A stretch of 13,368 bases of DNA, taken from Candidatus Moraniibacteriota bacterium. GTDB lineage: Bacteria > Patescibacteriota > Minisyncoccia > CAIUEV01 > JAHKAQ01. Shown one piece after another: positions 7,400 to 13,368 of this stretch. The notes beneath the pieces are model-generated. The model did not search any database and had not been told where the DNA came from. It saw only the letters and a program-made list of their open reading frames with translations. Each line of letters begins with the position of its first letter. Within the stretch, counting starts at the first letter, position 1. The DNA lies in NCBI GenBank assembly GCA_014729445.1, contig WJJX01000001.1, positions 1 through 13,368 of the forward strand. Reading direction: 5' to 3'. The position numbers and the translations under genes were made by a program.

Positions 7400-7720
7400 T
7401 TACTGATTTCTCAAACTGCTAAAACCTAAGATCGCCAGCCCCACAAAAATTATGGCGCTTAAATTTTCCTTGACAATATCTAAAATACCGCTTCTAAATT
7501 TTTGATTTCCGATCATCTCGCCGACAAAAATAATCGTAATAGCCAATAAAATAATCACCGCGATCAAAAAAACCACATAAAGCAGCATTATTTTTAAATT
7601 ATTGCGATGAAAATAATAATTACCCTGCGATTTTTCCATTTCACCCACCGAATCGATAAAGTCTTTGGTTTCATTAATCTCGTCTGTTTCCAATTTTATA
7701 CCGCTGATTTTCCTCTCCAT
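7400..7720 (-). CDS. Two-helix membrane protein between ImmA-like and C39-like genes
   Basis: Predicted 106-residue protein. An acidic and polar N-terminal part (1-42) precedes a strong transmembrane helix (about 43-67). A short polar loop (68-86) and a second hydrophobic helix (about 87-101) follow, ending in a brief basic tail. This would be a hairpin with both ends on the same side, probably cytoplasmic. I recognise no family. It lies 32 nt downstream of the ImmA-like gene and 33 nt upstream of the C39-like gene, and both spacers are too short for an obvious extra promoter, so all three are probably cotranscribed. A role as membrane anchor or partner for one of the flanking peptidase-fold proteins is possible but unproven. 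Start ATG at 7720; the upstream AGG is only a weak ribosome-binding match. Confidence 0.7.
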   Translation of the reverse strand: MERKISGIKLETDEINETKDFIDSVGEMEKSQGNYYFHRNNLKIMLLYVVFLIAVIILLAITIIFVGEMIGNQKFRSGILDIVKENLSAIIFVGLAILGFSSLRNQ

Positions 7721-7752
7721 TAATTTAAACCTAAAAATAATCTAATTTTTTA

Positions 7753-8259
7753 TTAACCTTTCCTGTTCCCTGTGAGAAGACTATTGGCTCTAAGCGCCAC
7801 AATTTCCTTAGGAACCGCAAAAAATCTGGCAATCTCGTCCAAAGTTCTGCTGGAATGCCACTTTTCCAAAAAAGTATATTCCGGAAGCAGGATATCCATT
7901 GCGAACTTATAAGCCTCAAGAAACCTTTCATCCACATTGCCTTTTGTGTCAAAAGGCGCCACCGCCGCCTCCAAATTTTTGCTTATGTCTATCTTCTCTT
8001 GAATTTTATAGTCGAACATCAAAAAAAGCCCTATTTCATGGGCAATCGTATATCGCTGGCGAGGCGGAGAATGGTTGGCGTTTACATAAATAATATATTT
8101 CTGATTTTCCTTTCGAATTGTACCGGACTCAAAATCAAGCAGATCCTTGGATTCAAAAACCTGCAAACCCAAATCTTTAGCCAAAGCGATAACCGGCAGG
8201 GGTATAACATTAAGATATTTGTCTTTGAGCGGTTGAATTAATTTGTTTAGAGCTTCCAT
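7753..8259 (-). CDS. ImmA/IrrE-like metallopeptidase-fold protein with degenerate zinc motif
   Basis: Predicted 168-residue protein of the ImmA/IrrE (M78-type) family, whose active members are zinc proteases that often cleave a repressor. The sequence around the active helix, RQRYTIAHEIGLFLMF (67-82), matches the family strongly, but the second histidine of HExxH is Leu78 (codon CTT). The third-ligand helix is present as LEAYKFAMDILLPE (114-127), with Glu115 the likely ligand. A C-terminal helical part, EIARFFAVPKEIVALR (142-157), also fits. With one zinc ligand missing it may be catalytically dead, a binding-only protein, or use a different metal arrangement. No helix-turn-helix domain or repressor partner gene is adjacent, unlike many ImmA loci. 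It leads a cassette with a membrane hairpin protein and a C39-like peptidase. It is the only gene here with a perfect, well-spaced Shine-Dalgarno. Confidence 0.85.
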   Translation of the reverse strand: MEALNKLIQPLKDKYLNVIPLPVIALAKDLGLQVFESKDLLDFESGTIRKENQKYIIYVNANHSPPRQRYTIAHEIGLFLMFDYKIQEKIDISKNLEAAVAPFDTKGNVDERFLEAYKFAMDILLPEYTFLEKWHSSRTLDEIARFFAVPKEIVALRANSLLTGNRKG

Positions 8260-8266
8260 TTCTAAT

Positions 8267-8295
8267 CCTCCTTATAATTTTTATATCCCTCCTTT
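8267..8295 (-). promoter_or_regulatory. Tandem Shine-Dalgarno sites before the ImmA-like gene
   Basis: On the minus strand AAGGAGG (8267-8273) sits 7 nt before the ATG at 8259, an ideal ribosome-binding site. A second strong match, AAAGGAGGG (8287-8295), lies about 14 nt further upstream and has no start codon at a usable distance. Other genes in this window lack such sites. A weak promoter (TTGAAA 8315-8320, TAGAAA 8293-8298, 16-nt spacer) overlaps the second site. Confidence 0.7.
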
Positions 8296-8326
8296 CTAGC
8301 ACATTTTTTCTTTTTTTCAAATAGCG

Positions 8327-11119
8327 TTAGCTTTTTCTACCGCAACACTTTTTATACTTCCTGCCGCTGCCGCAGGGACAAGCCTCGTTTCGACCCACTT
8401 TTTTCTCTTTTATCGCAGCCCGCTCTGCTCCCTCTCCTCTATTAAAAGAAGCATTAAACAGAAGGCTGTCGCGATCATCTGAAGGACCGCCGCTTAAATT
8501 AAAATCAGCCGGCTTATTAGCCTCCTTGGCCGCCTCTTTAATCTCTTGCGGCTCATCGTCCTGATTCTTTTTTTTAACCTGAATATTTACTTTAAACAAA
8601 GACTCCACCACCTGAAGTCGAATATTGGCCAGCAAGTCCTGATACATTTCATAGCCTTCTCTCTTGTACTCGATAAGCGGATCCCGCTGACCGTAACCGC
8701 GAAGACCCACTCCCTCTCTCAAAAACTGCATATTATCAAGATGTTCGACCCATAATTGATCGATTGTTCTTAACATAATCACTTTTTCAACCTTTCTTAA
8801 AGCCTGTTGCCCCGCTTCCTTTTCCTTTTGATTATAATTGGCTACGGCATATTCGACAACCTTTTTCATCAAAGCTTTTCTTCTCTCTTTTTTATCCAGC
8901 TTATGATCGTTTTGAATTTTCCTTAATTCCTCCTCGAATTGAGAATCAGCCTTAAACAAAGAATTGGCGTATTCGTAAATTTCTTTTATGTTCCATTTAT
9001 CCACCACTTCGCCCTGAGTATGCGAAGCCACAATGTCTTTAATCAACAATTTAATCATTCTGACGACTTCTTTGGCATCGTACAAATCAAGTAAAATTCT
9101 TCTCCTTCTTTGATAAATCGCTTCTCTTTGTCGATTTATCACATCATCGTACTCCAGAACATGTTTTCGAATATCAAAATTAAACCCTTCAATCTTTTTT
9201 TGAGCGCTTTCGATTTGTCTGGAGATCATTTTATTTTCAATCACCTGATTATCGGGCAAACCAAATCTATCCATCAAGGCTTTAATCTTATCCATAGCAA
9301 ATCTTCTAACCAGCTCGTCTTCAAGCGAAATATAAAACTGACTCACACCCGGATCGCCCTGCCTTCCGGAACGGCCTCTAAGCTGATTGTCTATTCTTCT
9401 GGCTTCGTGACGTTCAGTTCCCACCACATATAACCCTCCCAATTCAGCAACGCCTTTGCCCAGTTTAATGTCAGTTCCTCTTCCAGCCATATTAGTGGAT
9501 ATCGTAACCGCCCCTTTCTGACCGGCCTTAGCGACTATCTGAGCCTCCCTTTCATGATTTTTGGCATTTAAAATTTCATACTCGACTCCGGTTTTATCCA
9601 AATATTGAGCCAACCGTTCAGATTTATCGACCGAAACGGTGCCCACCAAAACCGGCTGCCGCTTTTTGTTTCTTTTTTTAATATCCTCCACAATGGCCTC
9701 AAATTTAACATGCTCGGTTTTATAAATTCGATCAGCCCTGTCCTCCCTAATCATTTCTTTATGAGTCGGAATAGCGACAATATCCAAACTATAAACTTTG
9801 GAAAATTCTTCAGCCGAAGTCATCGCCGTTCCGGTCATTCCCGCCAGTTTTTTGTAAAGCCTAAAAAAATTCTGAAAAGTAATCGTGGCCATGGTCTTGC
9901 TTTCTCTTTGAACTTTTACGCCTTCTTTAGCCTCCAGCGCCTGATGAAGACCTTCGGAAAAGCGCCGGCCCGGCATCACTCTTCCGGTAAACTCGTCCAC
10001 AATCATTATTTCGCCGTCTTTTATCATATACTGCTTATCCCTTTTAAAAATAGCGTGCGCTTTTAAAGCCTGATGCAGATGATGCACATAGCGCATATTG
10101 GAACTCTCATACAAATTATCCACTCCCAGCAGTTTTTCCATTTTGGAAATCCCCTTGTCCGTCAAAGAGATCGCCTGCAGTTTTTCATCGATATTATAAT
10201 CTTTTTCTTTTTCCAGCTTGGGCACTAATGTGGCGAATTTCTGATATAATTGCGCGCTCTCCGTATCCGGAGCCGAAATAATAAGCGGTGTTCTGGCTTC
10301 ATCAATCAAAATACTATCCACCTCGTCGACAATCGCGAAATTCAAATAATCCTTTTTTAAATCTTGCTTTTTCTGATTGTTGGAAATTTTATCTGTCTTT
10401 TTCATCAATTGCTTCTCGAATTTAACCAAATCCTCAACATCTCTGACCTGTTCCATCTGTTTAACATCCAAAACCATGTTATCCCTTAGATAATCAAAAC
10501 CAAATTCGTTATTGGTGCCATAAGTAATATCGGCGGCGTAGGCTTCCTTTTTGCTGACCTGCCTTAAATTCTCATATTCGATACTGACCTCGTCAACATC
10601 CGGATTAACCTTTTTTTCATAAATATAAGCCATACCCTGGCCTTGAATACAACCCACACTTAAACCCAAAAAATCATATACCGCTCCCATCCAGTTGGCG
10701 TCTCTTCTTGCCAAATAATCATTAACCGTAATTATGTGCACTCCCTTCCCGTCCAGAGCATTCAAATAAGCGGCATGCACCGAAGACAAGGTTTTTCCCT
10801 CCCCGGTTTTCATTTCCGCAATTTTACCCTCATGCAAAACAATCGCTCCCATCAACTGAGTATCATACGCTCTTTGCCCTAAAACTCTCAAAGCGGCCTC
10901 CCGACAATTAGCAAAAGCATCCGGCAAAATATCCTCCTTTTTTTCTCCGTTTTTCAAACGCTCCCTTAAATCGTTTGTCTTTTTTTTGATACCCTCATCG
11001 TCAAGCGTCTTATACTGCTTTTCTTTTCGATTGACTTTCTCAACGGTTAATTTTAAATTATCCAATACCTTTTTATTGGGATCTATAAACAGACCGGCCA
11101 CTTTTGAAATAAAATCCAT
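8327..11119 (-). CDS. secA: SecA preprotein translocase ATPase
   Basis: Predicted 930-residue SecA, the ATP-driven motor that pushes preproteins through SecYEG at the cytoplasmic membrane. Visible motifs are HEGKIAEMKTGEGKT (96-110) with Walker A, TVNDYLARRDANWM (131-144), TYGTNNEFGFDYLRDNM (199-215), and VDEVDSILIDEARTPLI (264-280) with the DEVD box. NMAGRGTDIKLG and the QLRGRSGRQGDPG block follow further on. The C terminus has the zinc/SecB-type tail CPCGSG...KKCC (C914, C916, C925, C926). Compared with E. coli SecA (901 residues) there are two insertions in the first nucleotide-binding domain, around 157-190 and 219-262, both rich in charged residues. Flanking genes run the same way, but gaps of 117 nt upstream and 67 nt downstream suggest its own transcript. 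The start ATG has no Shine-Dalgarno. The C-terminal tail cysteines are complete, so the gene is intact. Confidence 0.98.
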   Translation of the reverse strand: MDFISKVAGLFIDPNKKVLDNLKLTVEKVNRKEKQYKTLDDEGIKKKTNDLRERLKNGEKKEDILPDAFANCREAALRVLGQRAYDTQLMGAIVLHEGKIAEMKTGEGKTLSSVHAAYLNALDGKGVHIITVNDYLARRDANWMGAVYDFLGLSVGCIQGQGMAYIYEKKVNPDVDEVSIEYENLRQVSKKEAYAADITYGTNNEFGFDYLRDNMVLDVKQMEQVRDVEDLVKFEKQLMKKTDKISNNQKKQDLKKDYLNFAIVDEVDSILIDEARTPLIISAPDTESAQLYQKFATLVPKLEKEKDYNIDEKLQAISLTDKGISKMEKLLGVDNLYESSNMRYVHHLHQALKAHAIFKRDKQYMIKDGEIMIVDEFTGRVMPGRRFSEGLHQALEAKEGVKVQRESKTMATITFQNFFRLYKKLAGMTGTAMTSAEEFSKVYSLDIVAIPTHKEMIREDRADRIYKTEHVKFEAIVEDIKKRNKKRQPVLVGTVSVDKSERLAQYLDKTGVEYEILNAKNHEREAQIVAKAGQKGAVTISTNMAGRGTDIKLGKGVAELGGLYVVGTERHEARRIDNQLRGRSGRQGDPGVSQFYISLEDELVRRFAMDKIKALMDRFGLPDNQVIENKMISRQIESAQKKIEGFNFDIRKHVLEYDDVINRQREAIYQRRRRILLDLYDAKEVVRMIKLLIKDIVASHTQGEVVDKWNIKEIYEYANSLFKADSQFEEELRKIQNDHKLDKKERRKALMKKVVEYAVANYNQKEKEAGQQALRKVEKVIMLRTIDQLWVEHLDNMQFLREGVGLRGYGQRDPLIEYKREGYEMYQDLLANIRLQVVESLFKVNIQVKKKNQDDEPQEIKEAAKEANKPADFNLSGGPSDDRDSLLFNASFNRGEGAERAAIKEKKVGRNEACPCGSGRKYKKCCGRKS

Positions 11120-11154
11120 TTGTGTCTTTATTTGTTAAAAAATGCCTTTTTATC

Positions 11155-11171
11155 CACCTTGATTCAAGGTG
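11155..11171. promoter_or_regulatory. Perfect inverted repeat upstream of secA
   Basis: CACCTTG (11155-11161) and CAAGGTG (11165-11171) form a 7-bp inverted repeat with a 3-nt centre, about 36 nt before the secA ATG. On the minus strand it follows a TTGATA (11176-11181). No T-run follows, so it does not look like a terminator. An operator or an mRNA hairpin in the secA leader is possible. Confidence 0.4.
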
Positions 11172-11236
11172 AAATTATCAACTAATTGAAGTATTAAACT
11201 GCTTTTATTAAAGCTTAAATAAAACTTTATGTAAAC

Positions 11237-11893
11237 TTAAAAATCGCTCAAAAGATCAAAAATCTCTCTAACTTCCCATTCCCCCGCCCTTAAAATCCTG
11301 GGCCTTTTCTCGCTCAAATCAACCACTGTCGAAGGTTTGGGCGGCTTCCCAATTCGACCTAATCGACCGGCGTCTATCATCAAATCCGGTTTGTTCTTTA
11401 ATTTATCATACATAAGCTTAATATCAATTCCCACCACCAAAGACTCCTCACCCGAAAGATTAACACTGGTTGAAACATAAGGCCTTTCAAAATTTTTGGA
11501 AATTTCACGAGTCAACCTAAAATCCGGAATCCTGACTCCCACTTTTCCCTCCTCTGAAACAACCTCGCTGGATAATTTATTGCGGCCCTTAAAAACAAAA
11601 GTAAACCTGCCCGGCAAAAACTTGGCAACAATTTTCTTGTCCTTTTCACTCAAATAAACATATTCATCCATCATCTCAAGATCCCTCATAATCACCGAAA
11701 AAGGCTTTTTAGAAGCTCTTTTTTTGATTTTTTTAATTCTTTTTACCGACAAAGTCTTTAAAGCATCACAGCCGATTCCGTACACCGTATCCGTCGGATA
11801 AACAAAAACTCCCCCCTCTTCCAGGGTCCTAACCGAAATCTCAACCACTTCCTTCAAATTACTATTATCACTATATAAATCAACAATTCTCAA
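11237..11893 (-). CDS. tsaC: TsaC/Sua5 (YrdC-YciO) family threonylcarbamoyl-AMP synthase
   Basis: Predicted 218-residue YrdC-fold protein. TsaC/Sua5 enzymes make threonylcarbamoyl-AMP from threonine, bicarbonate and ATP, the first step of t6A37 formation in ANN-decoding tRNAs. Visible are FVYPTDTVYGIGCDA (30-44), the basic KKIKKRASKKPFSVIM strand (54-69), LPGRFTFVF (93-101) and VGVRIPD (118-124). STSVNLSGEE (141-150) and PSTVVDLS with ILRAGEW (187-206) follow. Sua5 usually has a C-terminal extra domain; this protein lacks it and is TsaC-sized. The YciO subfamily cannot be excluded. The start is a TTG at 11893: the frame closes with a stop 3 codons upstream and there is no ATG before the first motif. 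The 5' end and upstream region contain no cytosine on the coding strand for 146 nt. Confidence 0.9.
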   Translation of the reverse strand: MRIVDLYSDNSNLKEVVEISVRTLEEGGVFVYPTDTVYGIGCDALKTLSVKRIKKIKKRASKKPFSVIMRDLEMMDEYVYLSEKDKKIVAKFLPGRFTFVFKGRNKLSSEVVSEEGKVGVRIPDFRLTREISKNFERPYVSTSVNLSGEESLVVGIDIKLMYDKLKNKPDLMIDAGRLGRIGKPPKPSTVVDLSEKRPRILRAGEWEVREIFDLLSDF

Positions 11894-11928
11894 AAAATTA
11901 ACTTAAAAATAAAATAACCTCTCCCCCC

Positions 11929-11956
11929 ATACTATCAAACTATCCAAACAATTCAA
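11929..11956 (-). promoter_or_regulatory. Possible promoter for tsaC with its -35 inside a pentamer repeat
   Basis: On the minus strand TTGAAT (11951-11956) and TAGTAT (11929-11934) are 16 nt apart, about 30 nt upstream of the TTG start codon. The -35-like TTGAAT is supplied by the CAATT repeat, which offers the same hexamer again 5 nt away. Confidence 0.35.
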
Positions 11957-11983
11957 TTCAATTCAACTCCATTCCATTCAAGC
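11949..11983. repeat. Degenerate 5-bp tandem repeat (CAATT/CCATT)
   Basis: Seven consecutive pentamers in register: CAATT three times, then CAACT, CCATT twice and a diverged CAAGC. It lies between the tsaC start and the tRNA-Glu promoter and is not coding in any convincing frame. Confidence 0.7.
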
Positions 11984-12015
11984 AATCCCAATCCCCAAAC
12001 CAAAACCAAGATCGC

Positions 12016-12044
12016 TTTACTTTTTCCCAAAAAAATTCTAAAAT
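12016..12044 (+). promoter_or_regulatory. Promoter for tRNA-Glu
   Basis: TTTACT (12016-12021) and TAAAAT (12039-12044) are separated by exactly 17 nt, 44 nt before the tRNA 5' end. The predicted transcript start is near 12051. The short leader contains a CCGT/ACGG mini-stem (12053-12066). Confidence 0.6.
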
Positions 12045-12088
12045 CAATAATACCGTCCCCAAACGGCATTATTTAAGTTTAACCACCC

Positions 12089-12160
12089 GGCCCCATCGTC
12101 TAGTGGTTAGGACATCAGGTTTTCATCCTGAAAACAGGGGTTCGATTCCCCTTGGGGCTG
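12089..12160 (+). tRNA. tRNA-Glu, anticodon UUC
   Basis: A complete 72-nt cloverleaf. The acceptor stem is GGCCCCA with TGGGGCT, its first pair a G-U, and the discriminator base is G. The D-arm contains TCTAGTGGTTAGGA. The anticodon stem TCAGG/CCTGA encloses loop TTTTCAT with anticodon TTC at 12122-12124. The T-arm is AGGGG TTCGATT CCCCT. The 3' CCA is not encoded (CAT follows), so it must be added after transcription. It decodes GAA/GAG. U34 of tRNA-Glu(UUC) is a classical substrate of Elp3-dependent modification in eukaryotes, notable because elp3 is in the same window. It has its own promoter and a downstream hairpin terminator. Confidence 0.97.
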
Positions 12161-12169
12161 CATCTTTAA

Positions 12170-12194
12170 AAAACCGCTTTAAATAGCGGTTTTT
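12170..12194. terminator. Bidirectional intrinsic terminator between tRNA-Glu and the nucleotidyltransferase gene
   Basis: AAAACCGCT (12170-12178) pairs with AGCGGTTTT (12185-12193) around a 6-nt loop and runs into a T tract. The reverse strand also ends in a T run, so it can stop both the tRNA transcript (+) and the convergent nucleotidyltransferase transcript (-). Confidence 0.85.
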
Positions 12195-12215
12195 AATATT
12201 ATAGAAATCTAAATT

Positions 12216-13286
12216 TTATTTAGACTTCTCTCTCATATTACGAATACGCTCAATCCGACTCTCAAATCTTCTATCAATATTAAACGTCTCTAACACTAAA
12301 CCTAAAACACCCTGTAAAGAAAAATCCTCCATCACCCCAATTCTCCTTGATAATTCCCGAAACCCTTTCTCCATTTCTTCATCATTAATTATCACTTCAG
12401 GATGTTTATTAAAAACACGGTAAATCTCTTCCTGATTCGTTGAATCACTCAAATCATTAAACACTTCACTAACAATTCTCCTAACTCTTTCTAAGAGATT
12501 TTCATTATCCTCACGAAGAACTCTTTCAACTTCATCTAAATCATCAGACGATATTCTTCCTAACTCCATCAATTCCTTAACATCAGATACATCATAGCTT
12601 CTTTCCTCATACATTTTATAATATAATACCCTCGCAGGATGAGAAACATTAATCCCTCGTCTTAAAGTTGTTTGCATCCATTCTTCTGAAAATTTAGCTC
12701 CATGAAATCCAATAGGATTTCCTTTATCATTTTTTGCAAGCACATGAACATCAATTACAAACCAATCTCGACTTTCATCTATTTTACCATCCTTATCTAT
12801 AGCTAATATCACCCCATGTATATTTTCCTTAGCTAAATCAGCAAATTTTCTATGCCCAACTCTCCTAGCAATTCTATCTTTCCCATCTATCTCCGAAAAA
12901 AACAAACCATAACCTTTCTTATCTAAATGTTCTTCCAACGCCTTGAGGTCAGCTTCTTCAACAGAAATATCCATATCTTTATGAAGTCCTATATATTCCT
13001 CTTTCATCAAAGAAATATTTAAAGAACCATCCAAAACCCATCTCCCTTCAAAACCTTCAAGAGCATCCCCTAAAGCCTCAATATTTCTATCCATTATCTC
13101 AATTTCATTTTTTCCAGCTGGTTTTCTCTTAGAATTCTCAACAAACTCCTTTTCAAAATTACCCCAATTAGGTTGCTTCTGTTCCCAATATCTTTCCCTA
13201 ATCTCAGAAGCCCTCTTTTGTTCAGATGTCATCATGTCTTCTGCTTTTCTAAAATCTGCCTCAGTTGGCTTATATTTCTCAAACAT
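12216..13286 (-). CDS. Orphan nucleotidyltransferase-fold protein (aminoglycoside/LinB-like MNT)
   Basis: Predicted 356-residue protein. The N-terminal 75 residues are charged and probably helical. A nucleotidyltransferase core follows: RWVLDGSLNISL (82-93) with the Gly87-Ser88 pair, HKDMDISV (102-109) with the catalytic Asp104 and Asp106, and FVIDVHVL (176-183) with Asp179 as third carboxylate. HPARVLYYKMYEERSYDVSD (216-235) resembles the segment after the core in aminoglycoside and lincosamide nucleotidyltransferases and related toxin-type proteins. A charged helical C-terminal region of about 110 residues is unassigned. The active site looks intact; the substrate is unknown and could be a small molecule, a protein or RNA. 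Codons favour T-ending and AGA/AGG forms (GAT, GGT, TCT, ATT), unlike the C-ending GGC/GCC common in secA, which hints at different ancestry. It abuts a tRNA gene across a shared terminator, with no antitoxin-like partner in view. Start ATG at 13286; no Shine-Dalgarno. Confidence 0.8.
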   Translation of the reverse strand: MFEKYKPTEADFRKAEDMMTSEQKRASEIRERYWEQKQPNWGNFEKEFVENSKRKPAGKNEIEIMDRNIEALGDALEGFEGRWVLDGSLNISLMKEEYIGLHKDMDISVEEADLKALEEHLDKKGYGLFFSEIDGKDRIARRVGHRKFADLAKENIHGVILAIDKDGKIDESRDWFVIDVHVLAKNDKGNPIGFHGAKFSEEWMQTTLRRGINVSHPARVLYYKMYEERSYDVSDVKELMELGRISSDDLDEVERVLREDNENLLERVRRIVSEVFNDLSDSTNQEEIYRVFNKHPEVIINDEEMEKGFRELSRRIGVMEDFSLQGVLGLVLETFNIDRRFESRIERIRNMREKSK

Positions 13287-13297
13287 ATTTTGATATT

Positions 13298-13326
13298 TAT
13301 TTATTATTTCAACTTCAATGTATCAA
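13298..13326 (-). promoter_or_regulatory. Possible promoter for the nucleotidyltransferase gene
   Basis: On the minus strand TTGATA (13321-13326) and TAAATA (13298-13303) are 17 nt apart. Transcription would start within about 5-6 nt of the ATG, giving a nearly leaderless mRNA, which agrees with the absence of a Shine-Dalgarno. An 8-bp palindrome ACCGCGGT (13351-13358) lies further upstream. Confidence 0.4.
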
Positions 13327-13368
13327 ATATTTTAATTTTATTCTATTCCCACCGCGGTAAACAAAACC

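Noticed and set aside
7731..7952. 73-codon minus-strand frame inside the ImmA-like gene
   Set aside because: It lies in another frame of a well-supported gene, has Trp/Arg-rich composition and no domain.
9605..10066. 153-codon plus-strand frame opposite secA
   Set aside because: It is antisense to conserved SecA motifs and shows no recognisable protein features; it is a shadow of the secA coding sequence.
11200..11218. Weak hairpin GCTTT-TATT-AAAGC after tsaC as a terminator
   Set aside because: The stem is only 5 bp and AT-rich, with no convincing T-run on the minus strand.
11898..11930. 10-codon ORF starting ATG at 11930 upstream of tsaC
   Set aside because: It would begin upstream of the predicted transcript start, lacks a Shine-Dalgarno and is in a C-free low-complexity stretch.
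1..13368. CRISPR array, insertion sequence, integrase or rRNA
   Set aside because: I looked for repeat-spacer patterns, transposase motifs and rRNA-like conserved stretches on both strands and saw none.

Overview
This window looks like the chromosome of a Patescibacteria (Candidate Phyla Radiation) bacterium, probably on the Parcubacteria side. The sequence is AT-rich (roughly a third to two fifths G+C by eye). Genes are densely packed and most lack a Shine-Dalgarno site. A bacterial Elp3 is present, SecA carries two insertions in its N-terminal motor domain, and there is a four-helix membrane protein of a type I recall from that group. TGA is used as a normal stop (methyltransferase and C39-like genes), so the TGA=Gly code of some CPR lineages is excluded. 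The lineage call is an inference; there is no rRNA or ribosomal protein here.

Layout. Bases 2-379 hold the 3' end of a membrane-protein gene (+). It converges on a methyltransferase gene (389-1057, -), which is divergent from a full-length elp3 (1177-2814, +). A leftward cluster follows: atpC (3965-3528), a four-helix membrane protein and a small single-helix coiled-coil protein. Next, also leftward, is xseA followed 8 nt later by a GT4 glycosyltransferase. Upstream of these is a three-gene cassette read leftward: an ImmA/IrrE-like protein with a broken HExxH motif, a two-helix membrane protein and a C39-like cysteine peptidase. Further right are secA and a TsaC/Sua5-type gene. Then comes a tRNA-Glu(UUC) gene (+) with its own promoter and a two-way terminator. 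Last is an orphan nucleotidyltransferase gene (-) whose codon use differs from the rest.

How the genes relate. The most notable theme is tRNA anticodon-loop modification. Elp3 (cm5U34 chemistry) is divergently paired with a methyltransferase that resembles the eukaryotic Trm9/ALKBH8 methyltransferase domain. That enzyme performs the next step, cm5U to mcm5U. A tRNA-Glu(UUC), a classical target of this pathway in eukaryotes, lies in the same window, as does a TsaC-like t6A enzyme. This suggests a candidate bacterial mcm5U34 pathway. The second cluster worth attention is the pseudo-ImmA / membrane hairpin / C39-like cassette, whose function I cannot assign. SecA, XseA, AtpC and the glycosyltransferase are ordinary housekeeping or envelope functions.
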